Below, in pieces: positions 1 through 6,156 of a stretch of 8,809 nt of DNA. The stretch lies in NCBI GenBank assembly GCA_012965075.1, contig DTSY01000083.1, forward strand, positions 1 to 8,809, in the 5' to 3' direction. Every line of letters starts with the position of its first letter. Positions within the stretch are counted from its first letter, which is position 1. Origin of the DNA: Gammaproteobacteria bacterium. GTDB taxonomy: Bacteria; Pseudomonadota; Gammaproteobacteria; Magnimaribacterales; Magnimaribacteraceae. The notes beneath the pieces were generated by a model, which worked only from the letters and a program-made list of their open reading frames with translations, did no database searches and was not told the origin of the DNA. The translations under genes and the position numbers were made by a program.

Positions 1-244
1 TATTTCTTTGTTTATCGTTCCCAATACAAGTATCTACAATGATCCTTTTATCACCCGTATCTATTACTAACGCGTGTATGCTCATGATTAAATTACCTTC
101 AGGGTCCATAAAGTTAGGTTGCATCCAATCAATCGGTAAACAAGCTTCTCTTGTTGCGTCCGGCAAAATAAATTTAGTTCCTCCTGCGACTTCCATTTCA
201 ACTATTCGAGTCACTAATACATTACCGATTTTCCACTGATCCAT
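1..244 (-). CDS. MBL-fold metallo-hydrolase, N-terminal part (cut by left edge)
   Basis: Minus-strand frame starting with ATG at 244 and open to the left edge, about 81 residues. The visible N-terminus begins MDQWKIGNVLVTRIVEME and later reads ALVIDTGDKRIIVDTCIGND. This strand-turn-strand pattern (a value compared with a limit, then an ID/VDTC.GND segment) is typical of MBL-fold hydrolases of the lactonase/AttM-like type, just before the metal-binding HxHxDH motif. That motif would lie beyond the edge, so catalytic competence cannot be judged. Substrate unknown; such proteins hydrolyse lactones, thioesters or other esters in the cytoplasm. No Shine-Dalgarno sequence precedes the start; the leader is pure A/T. 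The MBL assignment is a family-pattern judgement, fairly sure; the substrate class is not inferable. Confidence 0.8.
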   Translation of the reverse strand, partial: MDQWKIGNVLVTRIVEMEVAGGTKFILPDATREACLPIDWMQPNFMDPEGNLIMSIHALVIDTGDKRIIVDTCIGNDKQRN

Positions 245-425
245 ATTAATAAAAAATACTTATATATAAGGGTTATCGCTGCCAAGGCGGGCGTCCCATT
301 TAAACCCGGCACATTTCAGACTCTTTGGCAATGAGTCCCCACAACATTTTGATTCACTTCTTTATGTAACCGAGGCGCTCCCCTGTTGACAAAGATTTTA
401 TCAAAATACGTTACTAGAATACGAT
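245..425. other. intergenic stretch with GC-rich, hairpin-forming core
   Basis: There is no convincing gene here. Bases about 270-390 are clearly richer in G+C than the A/T-rich surroundings and fold on paper: GACTC/GAGTC arms at 319-323 and 333-337 with a 9-base loop, and TGCC (280-283) plus GGG (289-291) pairing with CCC (305-307) plus GGCA (308-311). The left edge of the core is the perfect palindrome CTTATATATAAG (259-270). The segment lies between the VOC stop and the MBL start, so it could be a leader RNA of the MBL gene or a small dispersed repeat. I recognise no riboswitch class, tRNA or terminator. Confidence 0.4.
257..285 (-). promoter_or_regulatory. candidate sigma-70 promoter for the MBL gene
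   Basis: On the minus strand TTGGCA (285-280) is followed after 17 bases by TAAGTA (262-257), about 12 bases before the ATG at 244. The -10 match is modest and overlaps the 12-base palindrome CTTATATATAAG (259-270), which also offers TATATA at a poorer spacing. If real, the transcript would have a very short leader. Weak. Confidence 0.25.
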
Positions 426-803
426 TTATTCTTTATTCATGTCCTCAGCAAATACAAGCCTGTAACCATCAGGATCGTATACTTCAAATTCTCTCATTCC
501 ATAAAGAGGACGCTCTTCTATTCCCAAAATTCTTGCTCCTTTTTTTTTGATTGAAGAATAGTATTCATCTATGTCCTCACACCAAAAGTAAGCATCTGTA
601 GCCGAATGTTTTCCATTTGGATTCGGTGTTACCCCTTCTTCTTGATTAAGCATTACTATATATCCATCTTTCCTTGGCATGGCAAATGAAGGTGGCTCAC
701 CCCATAATTTAGGCCTATCAAAACCTAGGACATCCACATAGAAATCTATGGACCGCTTTAGATTCGTAACAAAGAAGTGTGGTGCAGAAGCGATAACTTT
801 CAT
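426..803 (-). CDS. VOC-family (glyoxalase/bleomycin-resistance-like) protein
   Basis: 125 residues, the usual size of a single-chain VOC protein made of two beta-alpha-beta-beta-beta modules. The N-terminal module has SAPHFFVTNLKRSIDFYVDV then LGF, the classical opening of the fold. The C-terminal module ends REFEVYDPDGYRLVFAED, where the DPDG turn and the nearby Glu are hallmarks, and an acidic residue there usually binds metal. His9 is a plausible second ligand. VOC proteins dimerise and catalyse isomerisation, ring cleavage or drug sequestration; the specific reaction cannot be read from sequence. ATG start at 803; no Shine-Dalgarno. A TATACT box at 816-811 lies so close to the ATG that the transcript may be almost leaderless. 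The next gene upstream ends 93 bases away, so it is probably a separate unit. Confidence 0.85.
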   Translation of the reverse strand: MKVIASAPHFFVTNLKRSIDFYVDVLGFDRPKLWGEPPSFAMPRKDGYIVMLNQEEGVTPNPNGKHSATDAYFWCEDIDEYYSSIKKKGARILGIEERPLYGMREFEVYDPDGYRLVFAEDMNKE

Positions 804-896
804 GATGAGGAGTATAGCTTAATCTGAAAAGAGATTTTTTAACGTTGAACTCAATGATGGAACAAGGTACAGATTGGATTATGGACTTAACTTTTA

Positions 897-2132
897 TTAC
901 TTACGATTTAATAAAACTCCACCTCTCCAAAGGTGCAGTGCACCCCATATTGGCAATATTGTGGCAGTTACCAATCCATATCTGAGACCATCAATTCCAG
1001 CAGTTGGCTCCATATAATCACTAACTATTCCTACCATCAAAGGTCCTAAACCCATTCCAATAATGTTAAGAATAAATAAATTGATTGCAGCAACCACTGA
1101 CCTCATCTCCACAGGTGCTTCAGATTGAAGGACAGCAAATATGATGCCTACATGAAAGCTCCCTAAAATCGCAGGTCCTAAAAACCAATACATAGCTGAA
1201 GTCGAATCTAAGGCAGTAAAACTTAGAATGGCCGTGGGAACGTAAATCAACACTGCAAAGCAGATTATCCAAGCTCTCCATCCCTCTTTTCTAGAAGCTA
1301 ACTTGTCGGCAATATATCCTCCTAGAAATGTTCCTACTCCCCCACCTAAACCTATTGAAAGTGCCAAAAATGTTCCGGTTTCTCCGGTACTAAACATATG
1401 AATTCTTTGGAAATAAACTGGAGTCCAAGCTATTGCCGCATAACCAAAGAAAGCAAAGAGAGCATGAGCAATAACAAAGTGCTTAATTTTCCGATTTTTT
1501 AACATGTATATAACCACAGAAGTAAAACTGGGAGCTTGGGGTTTTTTGGCTATACCTTCGGAAAATCCTCTCTGTGGTTCTTTCATAGTAAATCTAACTA
1601 AGAAAGCTATAAGTAATCCAGGCACTCCGGCAATAATAAAAGCCCAACGCCAATTCAGCCATTCATTAACCCAACCTCCAATAAGAAACCCCAACATGAC
1701 TCCAATATTTACACCTGTGGCAAAGATAGCCATGGCAGTTCCTCTCTCGGCAGGACTGAAAAGATCCGAAATAATTGAGTGAGAAGGAGGATTTGATCCA
1801 GCTTCACCAACCCCAACTCCTATTCTGAATAAGAGTAACTGCCAGTACTGAAACGCAAGTCCACAGAATGCGGTCATAAGGCTCCAAATGGAAATAGAGA
1901 ATGCAATGAGGTTTCTTCTATTATGTCTGTCGGCCCACATCGCCATTGGCATTGCCAAAGTTGCATAAAACAATGCGAAAGTTACTCCTGTTAAAAAACC
2001 AAGTTGCGTGTCGCTAATAAGAAAAGTTTCCTTAATAGGCTGCAGAAGAATAGCAATTATATTCCTATCTATATGGCTTGAAGTGAAGACCAAAACCAGT
2101 AGAAAAAGCGTATAAAATTTTTGATTTTTAAT
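897..2132 (-). CDS. MFS transporter, Spinster-like; start codon non-standard
   Basis: Inner-membrane secondary transporter with about 12 predicted helices. Visible hallmarks, numbered from the TTG codon at 2093, are SDTQLGFLTG (27-36), the loop-2/3 motif A as WADRHNRRN (53-61), and RIGVGVGEAG with a following ISDLFSPAERG. These closely match Spinster-like MFS proteins of proteobacteria; the substrate is unknown. A conventional start finder would begin at TTG 2093, but that cuts the first helix: the frame continues upstream as IKNQKFYTLFLLV and gives a normal helix ending in SHIDRN. The frame is closed by TAA at 2153-2151 and no ATG, GTG or TTG lies between. I therefore place the start at ATT 2132 (411 residues), with ATA 2135 or CTG 2099 as alternatives. 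An AGG at 2145-2143 could serve as a weak ribosome site. Family sure, start uncertain. Confidence 0.88.
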   Translation of the reverse strand: MKNQKFYTLFLLVLVFTSSHIDRNIIAILLQPIKETFLISDTQLGFLTGVTFALFYATLAMPMAMWADRHNRRNLIAFSISIWSLMTAFCGLAFQYWQLLLFRIGVGVGEAGSNPPSHSIISDLFSPAERGTAMAIFATGVNIGVMLGFLIGGWVNEWLNWRWAFIIAGVPGLLIAFLVRFTMKEPQRGFSEGIAKKPQAPSFTSVVIYMLKNRKIKHFVIAHALFAFFGYAAIAWTPVYFQRIHMFSTGETGTFLALSIGLGGGVGTFLGGYIADKLASRKEGWRAWIICFAVLIYVPTAILSFTALDSTSAMYWFLGPAILGSFHVGIIFAVLQSEAPVEMRSVVAAINLFILNIIGMGLGPLMVGIVSDYMEPTAGIDGLRYGLVTATILPIWGALHLWRGGVLLNRK

Positions 2133-2143
2133 TATATCTGTAC

Positions 2144-2172
2144 CTATAAATTAACCTGCTTATTGCTGTTAA
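2144..2172 (-). promoter_or_regulatory. candidate sigma-70 promoter for the Spinster-like MFS gene
   Basis: On the minus strand TTAACA (2172-2167), a 17-base spacer and TTATAG (2149-2144). Transcription would begin near 2137, only a few bases before the proposed ATT start, which would make the message nearly leaderless. In that case the AGG at 2145-2143 could not act as a ribosome site. Moderate to weak. Confidence 0.3.
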
Positions 2173-2211
2173 TTGAACTAATGAGTAGTGTAAAAGTTTA
2201 AAGAAGATTTT

Positions 2212-3402
2212 CTATATTTCACTATTTTTTTCTCTATTGGTGTTGAGACGAGTTTCAATACCCTGTTCAGGACTATCTGGTATTACTCTTGATAAAATTA
2301 AAGAAATTCCAGCAATAAAAGCTCCTATTACGAAAACCGTACTATGATTTTGTATCCAGACCAATCCTAATACTGCTGGTAATAAGACTGAAGCAATATG
2401 ATTTATTGTAAAACTCACACCTGCTGTTGATGCAATGTCTGCTGGATCAGCTATTTTCTGAAAGTATGTTTTTATAGCCAAAGACATTGAGAATAAAATG
2501 TTGTCTAGAATATATAAAACTAAAGCTACGTATAAGCTATCAACCACTGCATAGCTGAGGAAAATAATAATCAAACCGAGATATTCGAAGGTTAAAGCCC
2601 TTCTCTCCCCAATCTTTCCAATAAGAATTCCTAATTTTGGTGCTGCCCATATAGTGATGGCTGAATTTATAATAATTAACAAAATCATTTTATCTAATGG
2701 AAATCCGAATTTTTGGACGAGCAAGAATCCAGCAAAAACCATAAAAATTTGTCTTCTAGCTCCAGCTAAAAATGTTAATGAGTAGTAAAGCCAGTACCTC
2801 TTTCGAAGGATAATTTCTTTACGTTGTTCAACCTTCTCCACGAATTTAGGGAATGAAAACCTACAGAAGATTCCTATAATTACTGCTGAAAGGCCTGCAG
2901 AAGCATAAATCCAGACGTAGCTAGTTTGAAAAAGCATCAAAACTGAATAAATAATTGTTAAAACTCCCAATGTAGAAGCAGCACGAATGCTTATAATCTT
3001 TCCAAGTTCACGGGGGGCCTCTTCTTTAGTTAACCACTGCAAGCTCAAGGAAGTTTGCATAGTCTCTAAATAATGGAAACCAATAGACATTAATACAGTT
3101 GTGAGGTAGAGACCCAGAAACGAGGGGAAAAAGCCTGTTATGGCAGTTCCAATCCCTAATAAAATTAAGCTCAAAGCCGAAAAATTCTGTTGACGAAAAT
3201 AAACTAGTAAAAACACAACAGTGAAGGCCAAGAATCCAGGTATTTCTCGTAAGCTTTGTAAAATACCAATCTCTCTCCCGCTGAAATTTGCTACTTCTAC
3301 AACAAAATTATTTAAGAGAGCTTGCCAGGCTGCAAATGCTATAGGTGAACCAACGGCTAGAACATAAAGAAACGTCTTTTTACTTCTTACATTTGGAAAC
3401 AT
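2212..3402 (-). CDS. MFS transporter of unknown substrate
   Basis: 396 residues with about 11-12 hydrophobic segments spread over the whole length and a basic central loop (FVEKVEQRKEIILRKRYW) that separates the two six-helix halves, as in MFS permeases. The loop after the eighth segment reads LGILIGKIGERRAL, a C-half version of MFS motif A. The N-half lacks a clean motif A. It shares no obvious sequence with the neighbouring Spinster-like transporter, so the pair is not a recent duplication. The hydrophilic C-terminal tail is rich in Asn, Arg and Glu. ATG at 3402 is the natural start, directly before the first helix, with no Shine-Dalgarno (leader TTAATAAATT). Substrate and direction of transport cannot be inferred. 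Confidence 0.87.
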   Translation of the reverse strand: MFPNVRSKKTFLYVLAVGSPIAFAAWQALLNNFVVEVANFSGREIGILQSLREIPGFLAFTVVFLLVYFRQQNFSALSLILLGIGTAITGFFPSFLGLYLTTVLMSIGFHYLETMQTSLSLQWLTKEEAPRELGKIISIRAASTLGVLTIIYSVLMLFQTSYVWIYASAGLSAVIIGIFCRFSFPKFVEKVEQRKEIILRKRYWLYYSLTFLAGARRQIFMVFAGFLLVQKFGFPLDKMILLIIINSAITIWAAPKLGILIGKIGERRALTFEYLGLIIIFLSYAVVDSLYVALVLYILDNILFSMSLAIKTYFQKIADPADIASTAGVSFTINHIASVLLPAVLGLVWIQNHSTVFVIGAFIAGISLILSRVIPDSPEQGIETRLNTNREKNSEI

Positions 3403-3423
3403 AATTTATTAAGTTATTTGCTA

Positions 3424-3451
3424 CTTATAACAGATTAAAGGATTATTCCAA
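3424..3451 (-). promoter_or_regulatory. candidate sigma-70 promoter for the second MFS gene
   Basis: TTGGAA (3451-3446), a 16-base spacer and TATAAG (3429-3424) on the minus strand, in the 97-base gap after the end of the envelope operon. The predicted start point near 3417 leaves a leader of about 15 bases. It would uncouple the transporter from the upstream operon. No clear terminator was found in the gap, so read-through is possible. Confidence 0.32.
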
Positions 3452-3499
3452 ACTAGACTTGATGGTGACAGTGAGTAGGGAAAGTTTGAACTATTTATT

Positions 3500-3664
3500 C
3501 TAACTTTTTTTTAAAATCTTTAAATAAGGTGTAAGGAGAGTGATAGCCCCAACTGCCAACAAGATGACAGGAATGTAATACTCAGGATCGCTAGCATAAA
3601 ATTCCTGATAGACTCCGTTTGCCAGAGCCAGCAAAAGGAAAATGTAGCCAATAGCTTTAATCAT
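3500..3664 (-). CDS. small two-helix membrane protein, 54 residues
   Basis: ATG at 3664-3662 overlaps the TGA of the preceding gene (ATGA, 4 bases shared) and the frame closes with TAG at 3502-3500. The product starts MIKAIGYIFLLLALANGVYQ, then a short polar stretch EFYASDPEYY, then a second hydrophobic segment IPVILLAVGAITLLTPYL and a basic tail KILKKS. This predicts two membrane spans joined by an acidic/aromatic loop. The overlap with the upstream stop, typical of translational coupling, and the clean hydrophobic pattern argue that it is a real gene although it is short. Family not recognised. It is the last member of the envelope operon and could assist the secreted protein encoded just before it, but that is only positional inference. 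Confidence 0.62.
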   Translation of the reverse strand: MIKAIGYIFLLLALANGVYQEFYASDPEYYIPVILLAVGAITLLTPYLKILKKS

Positions 3665-4410
3665 CGAGTAATTTTCAAATTACTAAATCTTCCTATAGTT
3701 GAGCTATGTATCCAAAGAGCAACGTTTCCCCCTGCCTCTCTTCCAGTTTTGAGATCGTTAATAATCAGCGTAGGTTGCTCTACTTCATTGATGTACAACT
3801 TGGCTGATTGATCTTCCACTACGATTTTTACCTTTATCCATTCATCGGGAACTATGTCTACGTAAGCTTCATACTTACTAGGCATCTCTTTCCTCAAACG
3901 GTACCAAGTCCAGTCTGGATGTGAAATATACTGGACAGAATGATTACGACGCTGCTGGTCATTCGCACGTCCATTGGTGGGTCTTAAGTAGATACAATCA
4001 TAGGTTTTATCATCTTGCACATTCCATGCTATACCAACAAAACCTCTTGCCTGCCCTGAAGCATTCGAAGAAAGAGAACCTGCAATTTCAGCCTCTATAG
4101 TCCCTTGGTTAAATTCAATTGTTTCGAAAACCACCAGATGGCTGCTACTCAAAGGTTCAAAATCTGCTGGTGTAGGTTGCTTGCCTCTTGATTGAAAGCC
4201 TTTAATCAATTTTGCAGTTTTTTCCCTTATGGAATCTGTCACTTCAGGATCGGCATAAACTTTTAGACTTGGTTTGCCTTTGAAATTTTCCTTCTCAGTT
4301 ATCACGTTAACTAGTCTGATTTCATCTTCTAAACCTTGTTCCAATCCCCGAACATCAGCAAACGCATTAGTTACCAAGAACAGGCTTAAGAATAAGAGTA
4401 GGTTTTTCAC
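3661..4410 (-). CDS. secreted concanavalin-A-like (DUF1080/LamG-like) protein
   Basis: 249 residues from a GTG start. Residues 1-18 (MKNLLLFLSLFLVTNAFA) form a clear signal peptide with a probable cut after AFA. The mature part has the strand pattern of a jelly-roll lectin/glucanase-like fold: FETIEFNQGTIEAEIAG, then RGFVGIAWNVQDDKTYDCIY, then DEWIKVKIVVEDQSAKLYIN and, at the end, GNVALWIHSSTIGRFSNLKI. This resembles the DUF1080 (3-keto-disaccharide hydrolase, PF06439) and LamG-type proteins that bind or act on sugars in the periplasm or at the surface. No catalytic residues can be assigned with confidence, so enzyme or lectin is undecided. It begins 19 bases after the lipoprotein stop. An AAGG lies only one base from the GTG, too close to be a good ribosome site, so coupling is likely. 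The stop overlaps the following small gene by 4 bases. Confidence 0.8.
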   Translation of the reverse strand: MKNLLLFLSLFLVTNAFADVRGLEQGLEDEIRLVNVITEKENFKGKPSLKVYADPEVTDSIREKTAKLIKGFQSRGKQPTPADFEPLSSSHLVVFETIEFNQGTIEAEIAGSLSSNASGQARGFVGIAWNVQDDKTYDCIYLRPTNGRANDQQRRNHSVQYISHPDWTWYRLRKEMPSKYEAYVDIVPDEWIKVKIVVEDQSAKLYINEVEQPTLIINDLKTGREAGGNVALWIHSSTIGRFSNLKITR

Positions 4411-4429
4411 GCCTTAACTATATTATTGG

Positions 4430-4924
4430 CTACTGTGAAGGAGAGACTCTAGTTTTCCCCTTAATGGTAATCAGCTCGACCAAATCACCAATTTTAAAAT
4501 TGAATTCTCCAACTTCTTGAACCACAGAGACAGTCCGATTGTCATCCAAATTAATCGTAAGTTGAACGCCCTCTTTTTTTGTAATTTTTTGAGACAACTT
4601 AGATCCCACAGCAGAACCAACTGCCGCTCCTAAAGTAGCACCGATGGAGGATTCTATTTCTCCATCACTTACACCTGAACCAGCAGCCGCTCCTACGACT
4701 GCGCCTACCAAAGCACCACTCTTTATATCACCTTCAATATCTACTGTTTTCACCTTCACGACTTCTCCATAAAAAACATTACGCATCTCTTGGACTGCGT
4801 CTCTAGAATAAGTTTCAGGTTGCAGAGAACTATAAGCACAGCTAGAAATAATGAGAGACAAGATCAAGAAGGCAGCTCCAATCTCTAGTCTTTTAGAAAA
4901 ATTCCGCAGTTTATCAGTTCTCAT
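4430..4924 (-). CDS. glycine-zipper outer-membrane lipoprotein (17 kDa antigen/SlyB-like)
   Basis: 164 residues. A lipoprotein signal ends in LIISSC with the lipobox Cys at residue 29; the following Ala-Tyr is not the Asp that would favour inner-membrane retention in enterobacteria, so outer-membrane sorting is likely. Residues about 68-110 carry a double glycine zipper, SGALVGAVVGAAAGSGV then IGATLGAAVGSAVGSKL, with the G/A-xxx-G/A spacing of Rickettsia 17 kDa antigen and SlyB-type proteins, which pack as a helical hairpin against the membrane. The C-terminal part (VQLTINLDDNRTVSVVQE then FKIGDLVEL) is the small beta domain common in this family. SlyB-like proteins stabilise the outer membrane under stress. 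ATG at 4924 shares ATGA with the stop of the upstream gene, and no strong Shine-Dalgarno is seen. Confidence 0.87.
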   Translation of the reverse strand: MRTDKLRNFSKRLEIGAAFLILSLIISSCAYSSLQPETYSRDAVQEMRNVFYGEVVKVKTVDIEGDIKSGALVGAVVGAAAGSGVSDGEIESSIGATLGAAVGSAVGSKLSQKITKKEGVQLTINLDDNRTVSVVQEVGEFNFKIGDLVELITIKGKTRVSPSQ

Positions 4925-5271
4925 TTTTTATCGTTCTTATCAGTTTTGATTACTATGTTTATATCAACATCTTCCGGCATAGCTCCCAAAGCTTCACTCA
5001 GAGCTTTCTCTACTCTATCAGCTATATCAGCCGGTAAATCTCCTTTTATATCATCCGATTTAAGATGCAGTTTCATTGTTGAGTCAGAATCGGTATCAAT
5101 GATGATTTCTTTATGCATAAATTTCTTAGAACCCATAGCAGCATGGGGAGCTGCTAATACTTTTATTTGAGCATGTTTTCTGTCTTGATTACTACCACCT
5201 GTAAAGAGAATAGCCCCCCCAACCAAAACGCCTATGATGATGGAACCAATGATGGTATCGCTAATTTTCAT
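4921..5271 (-). CDS. membrane-anchored periplasmic protein of unknown family
   Basis: 116 residues. One N-terminal hydrophobic span (about residues 7-23, IIGSIIIGVLVGGAILF) with little positive charge before it, then a polar domain. The span is not followed by a good cleavage site, so a single-pass anchor is more likely than a cleaved signal. The soluble part alternates charged and hydrophobic residues (HKEIIIDTDSDSTMKLHLKS), has an amphipathic helix-like segment ADRVEKALSEALGAMPED and ends in VDINIVIKTDKNDKK. No family recognised. ATG at 5271 has a strong Shine-Dalgarno, AAGGAG at 5284-5279, 7 bases ahead, one of the best in the window. Its stop overlaps the lipoprotein start by 4 bases, so the two products are probably made together and may interact in the periplasm. 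Confidence 0.77.
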   Translation of the reverse strand: MKISDTIIGSIIIGVLVGGAILFTGGSNQDRKHAQIKVLAAPHAAMGSKKFMHKEIIIDTDSDSTMKLHLKSDDIKGDLPADIADRVEKALSEALGAMPEDVDINIVIKTDKNDKK

Positions 5272-5306
5272 TTATTTTCTCCTTATTAGTAAATGATTAA
5301 TTTAGT

Positions 5307-5334
5307 GTTCGACTATATTCATTTGAATTAGTTC
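5307..5334 (-). promoter_or_regulatory. possible ECF-type promoter inside the operon
   Basis: In the 70-base gap upstream of the anchored-protein gene the minus strand reads GAACTA (5334-5329), 16 bases, then TCGAAC (5312-5307). GAAC-type -35 elements with a 16-17 base spacer and a TC-containing -10 are the style of sigma-E-like factors. A sigma-70-like TATAGT (5317-5312) overlaps but lacks a partner -35. This is the longest gap in the cluster, so an internal start controlled by the upstream-encoded ECF factor is reasonable but unproven. Confidence 0.22.
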
Positions 5335-5341
5335 TAATAGA

Positions 5342-5668
5342 TTAAAAGAGAGATTTCCTTTTGTACAAGACCACAAAACCCGCAAATAAGAGACAAACCA
5401 AATAAGAATAAAACAGGTTGTACAAGAGGGGTATAGATAGATTTAAGATCAGGCCCAGAAAAGAGTCAGTGATAACTTCCACTTCGCGTAGGAGAATAAG
5501 CGCTGAGGTCATACTTACTAAGCCCACGAAAACCAGATTTCTTCTATGTCTTCTTTTTAACTCCTCCTGCTTGATTAAAGTAAGAGTGTAAAAGGTAAAT
5601 AGATCCTTATTTCTCTGGTTGTAAGAGGCTTCTTTTTCTTTTTTAACAAGTACTTCCATCTCATTCAT
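5342..5668 (-). CDS. two-helix membrane protein, candidate anti-sigma factor
   Basis: 108 residues. A soluble, strongly charged N-terminal half (about 1-46, with KKEKEAS and KQEELKRRHRRN) precedes two hydrophobic segments, NLVFVGLVSMTSALILL (about 44-60) and a second near LYNLFYSYLVCLLFAGFVVL (about 81-100), and a basic end YKRKSLF. The layout (cytoplasmic N-terminal domain, membrane anchor, gene directly after an ECF sigma factor with a 4-base ATGA overlap) is that of an anti-sigma factor. There is no HxxxCxxC zinc-binding motif, and no recognised RseA or FecR domain, so this would be an atypical one. ATG at 5668 has GGAGAA about 8 bases upstream. Function is inferred from position and topology only. 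Confidence 0.77.
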   Translation of the reverse strand: MNEMEVLVKKEKEASYNQRNKDLFTFYTLTLIKQEELKRRHRRNLVFVGLVSMTSALILLREVEVITDSFLGLILNLSIPLLYNLFYSYLVCLLFAGFVVLYKRKSLF

Positions 5669-6156
5669 TTTAGTTTCTCCAAGGCGCGACTTATCTTAGA
5701 TTTTACCGTTCCTGATTTCATATCTAAAAAATCACCAATTTCATCCATTTTATAATCGTAGATAAACCGGAGGGCAAACATTAACCTTTCTTCTTTGGTT
5801 AGAGGTTTTATAAGGGTAAAGAAGTCTTTATTGCCTTCGAGGTGAGGGGTATAACTTGGCTCATTTGTGTCTTCGAGAGATGAATATTGATTTTCTTTTG
5901 CGATTAAATCTTTAAAAGAGTTAACCGCAATACCAGTAAGCCAGTGTTTAAAACTTTTTTGAGGATCAAAACTTTTTAAATAGGTATAAGACTTCATGAA
6001 AGCTTGTTGAGACATATCTTCAGCAAGCTCTTTATTACCTGAAGTTAACCGCATGCCCAATCCAAATAAATAATCAGCATATCTCTGTATTAAAACCCCA
6101 AAATGGTGGCTGCCTTCAGAGAGAGTTCTTCTAACCAGTTCTTCATCTGTTTCCAT
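5665..6156 (-). CDS. ECF-family RNA polymerase sigma factor
   Basis: 163 residues, normal for a minimal ECF sigma factor with only regions 2 and 4. Region 2 spans about 19-85: FGVLIQRYADYLFGLGMRLT, then ELAEDMSQQAFMKSY (43-57, the core-binding 2.2 signature, usually AEDLVQETF) and FKHWLTGIAVNSFKDLI (69-85, region 2.4, which reads the -10 element). Region 4 spans about 117-163, with LTKEERLMFALRFIYDYKMD and a helix-turn-helix IGDFLDMKSGTVKSKISRAL contacting the -35 element. It directs RNA polymerase to a small set of promoters, usually including its own operon. ATG at 6156 overlaps the previous stop by one base (TAATG), and the last 4 bases overlap the following membrane protein. Nearly all neighbours are envelope proteins, which points to envelope-stress control (inference). 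Confidence 0.95.
   Translation of the reverse strand: METDEELVRRTLSEGSHHFGVLIQRYADYLFGLGMRLTSGNKELAEDMSQQAFMKSYTYLKSFDPQKSFKHWLTGIAVNSFKDLIAKENQYSSLEDTNEPSYTPHLEGNKDFFTLIKPLTKEERLMFALRFIYDYKMDEIGDFLDMKSGTVKSKISRALEKLK

Noticed and set aside
270..390. tRNA or 4.5S/SRP RNA in the GC-rich stretch
   Set aside because: No seven-base acceptor stem, anticodon arm or T-arm, and no SRP tetraloop domain could be assembled.
384..415. plus-strand TTGACA as a -35 box
   Set aside because: The only -10-like sequences downstream are at spacings of 19 bases or more and there is no plus-strand gene to serve.
416..432. hairpin AGAATA-5-TATTCT at the end of the VOC gene
   Set aside because: The stem is all but pure A/T and no T run follows on either strand, so it is not a credible terminator.
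1504..1782. 92-residue plus-strand frame inside the Spinster-like MFS gene
   Set aside because: It is antisense to conserved transporter motifs and has no ribosome site or recognisable domain.
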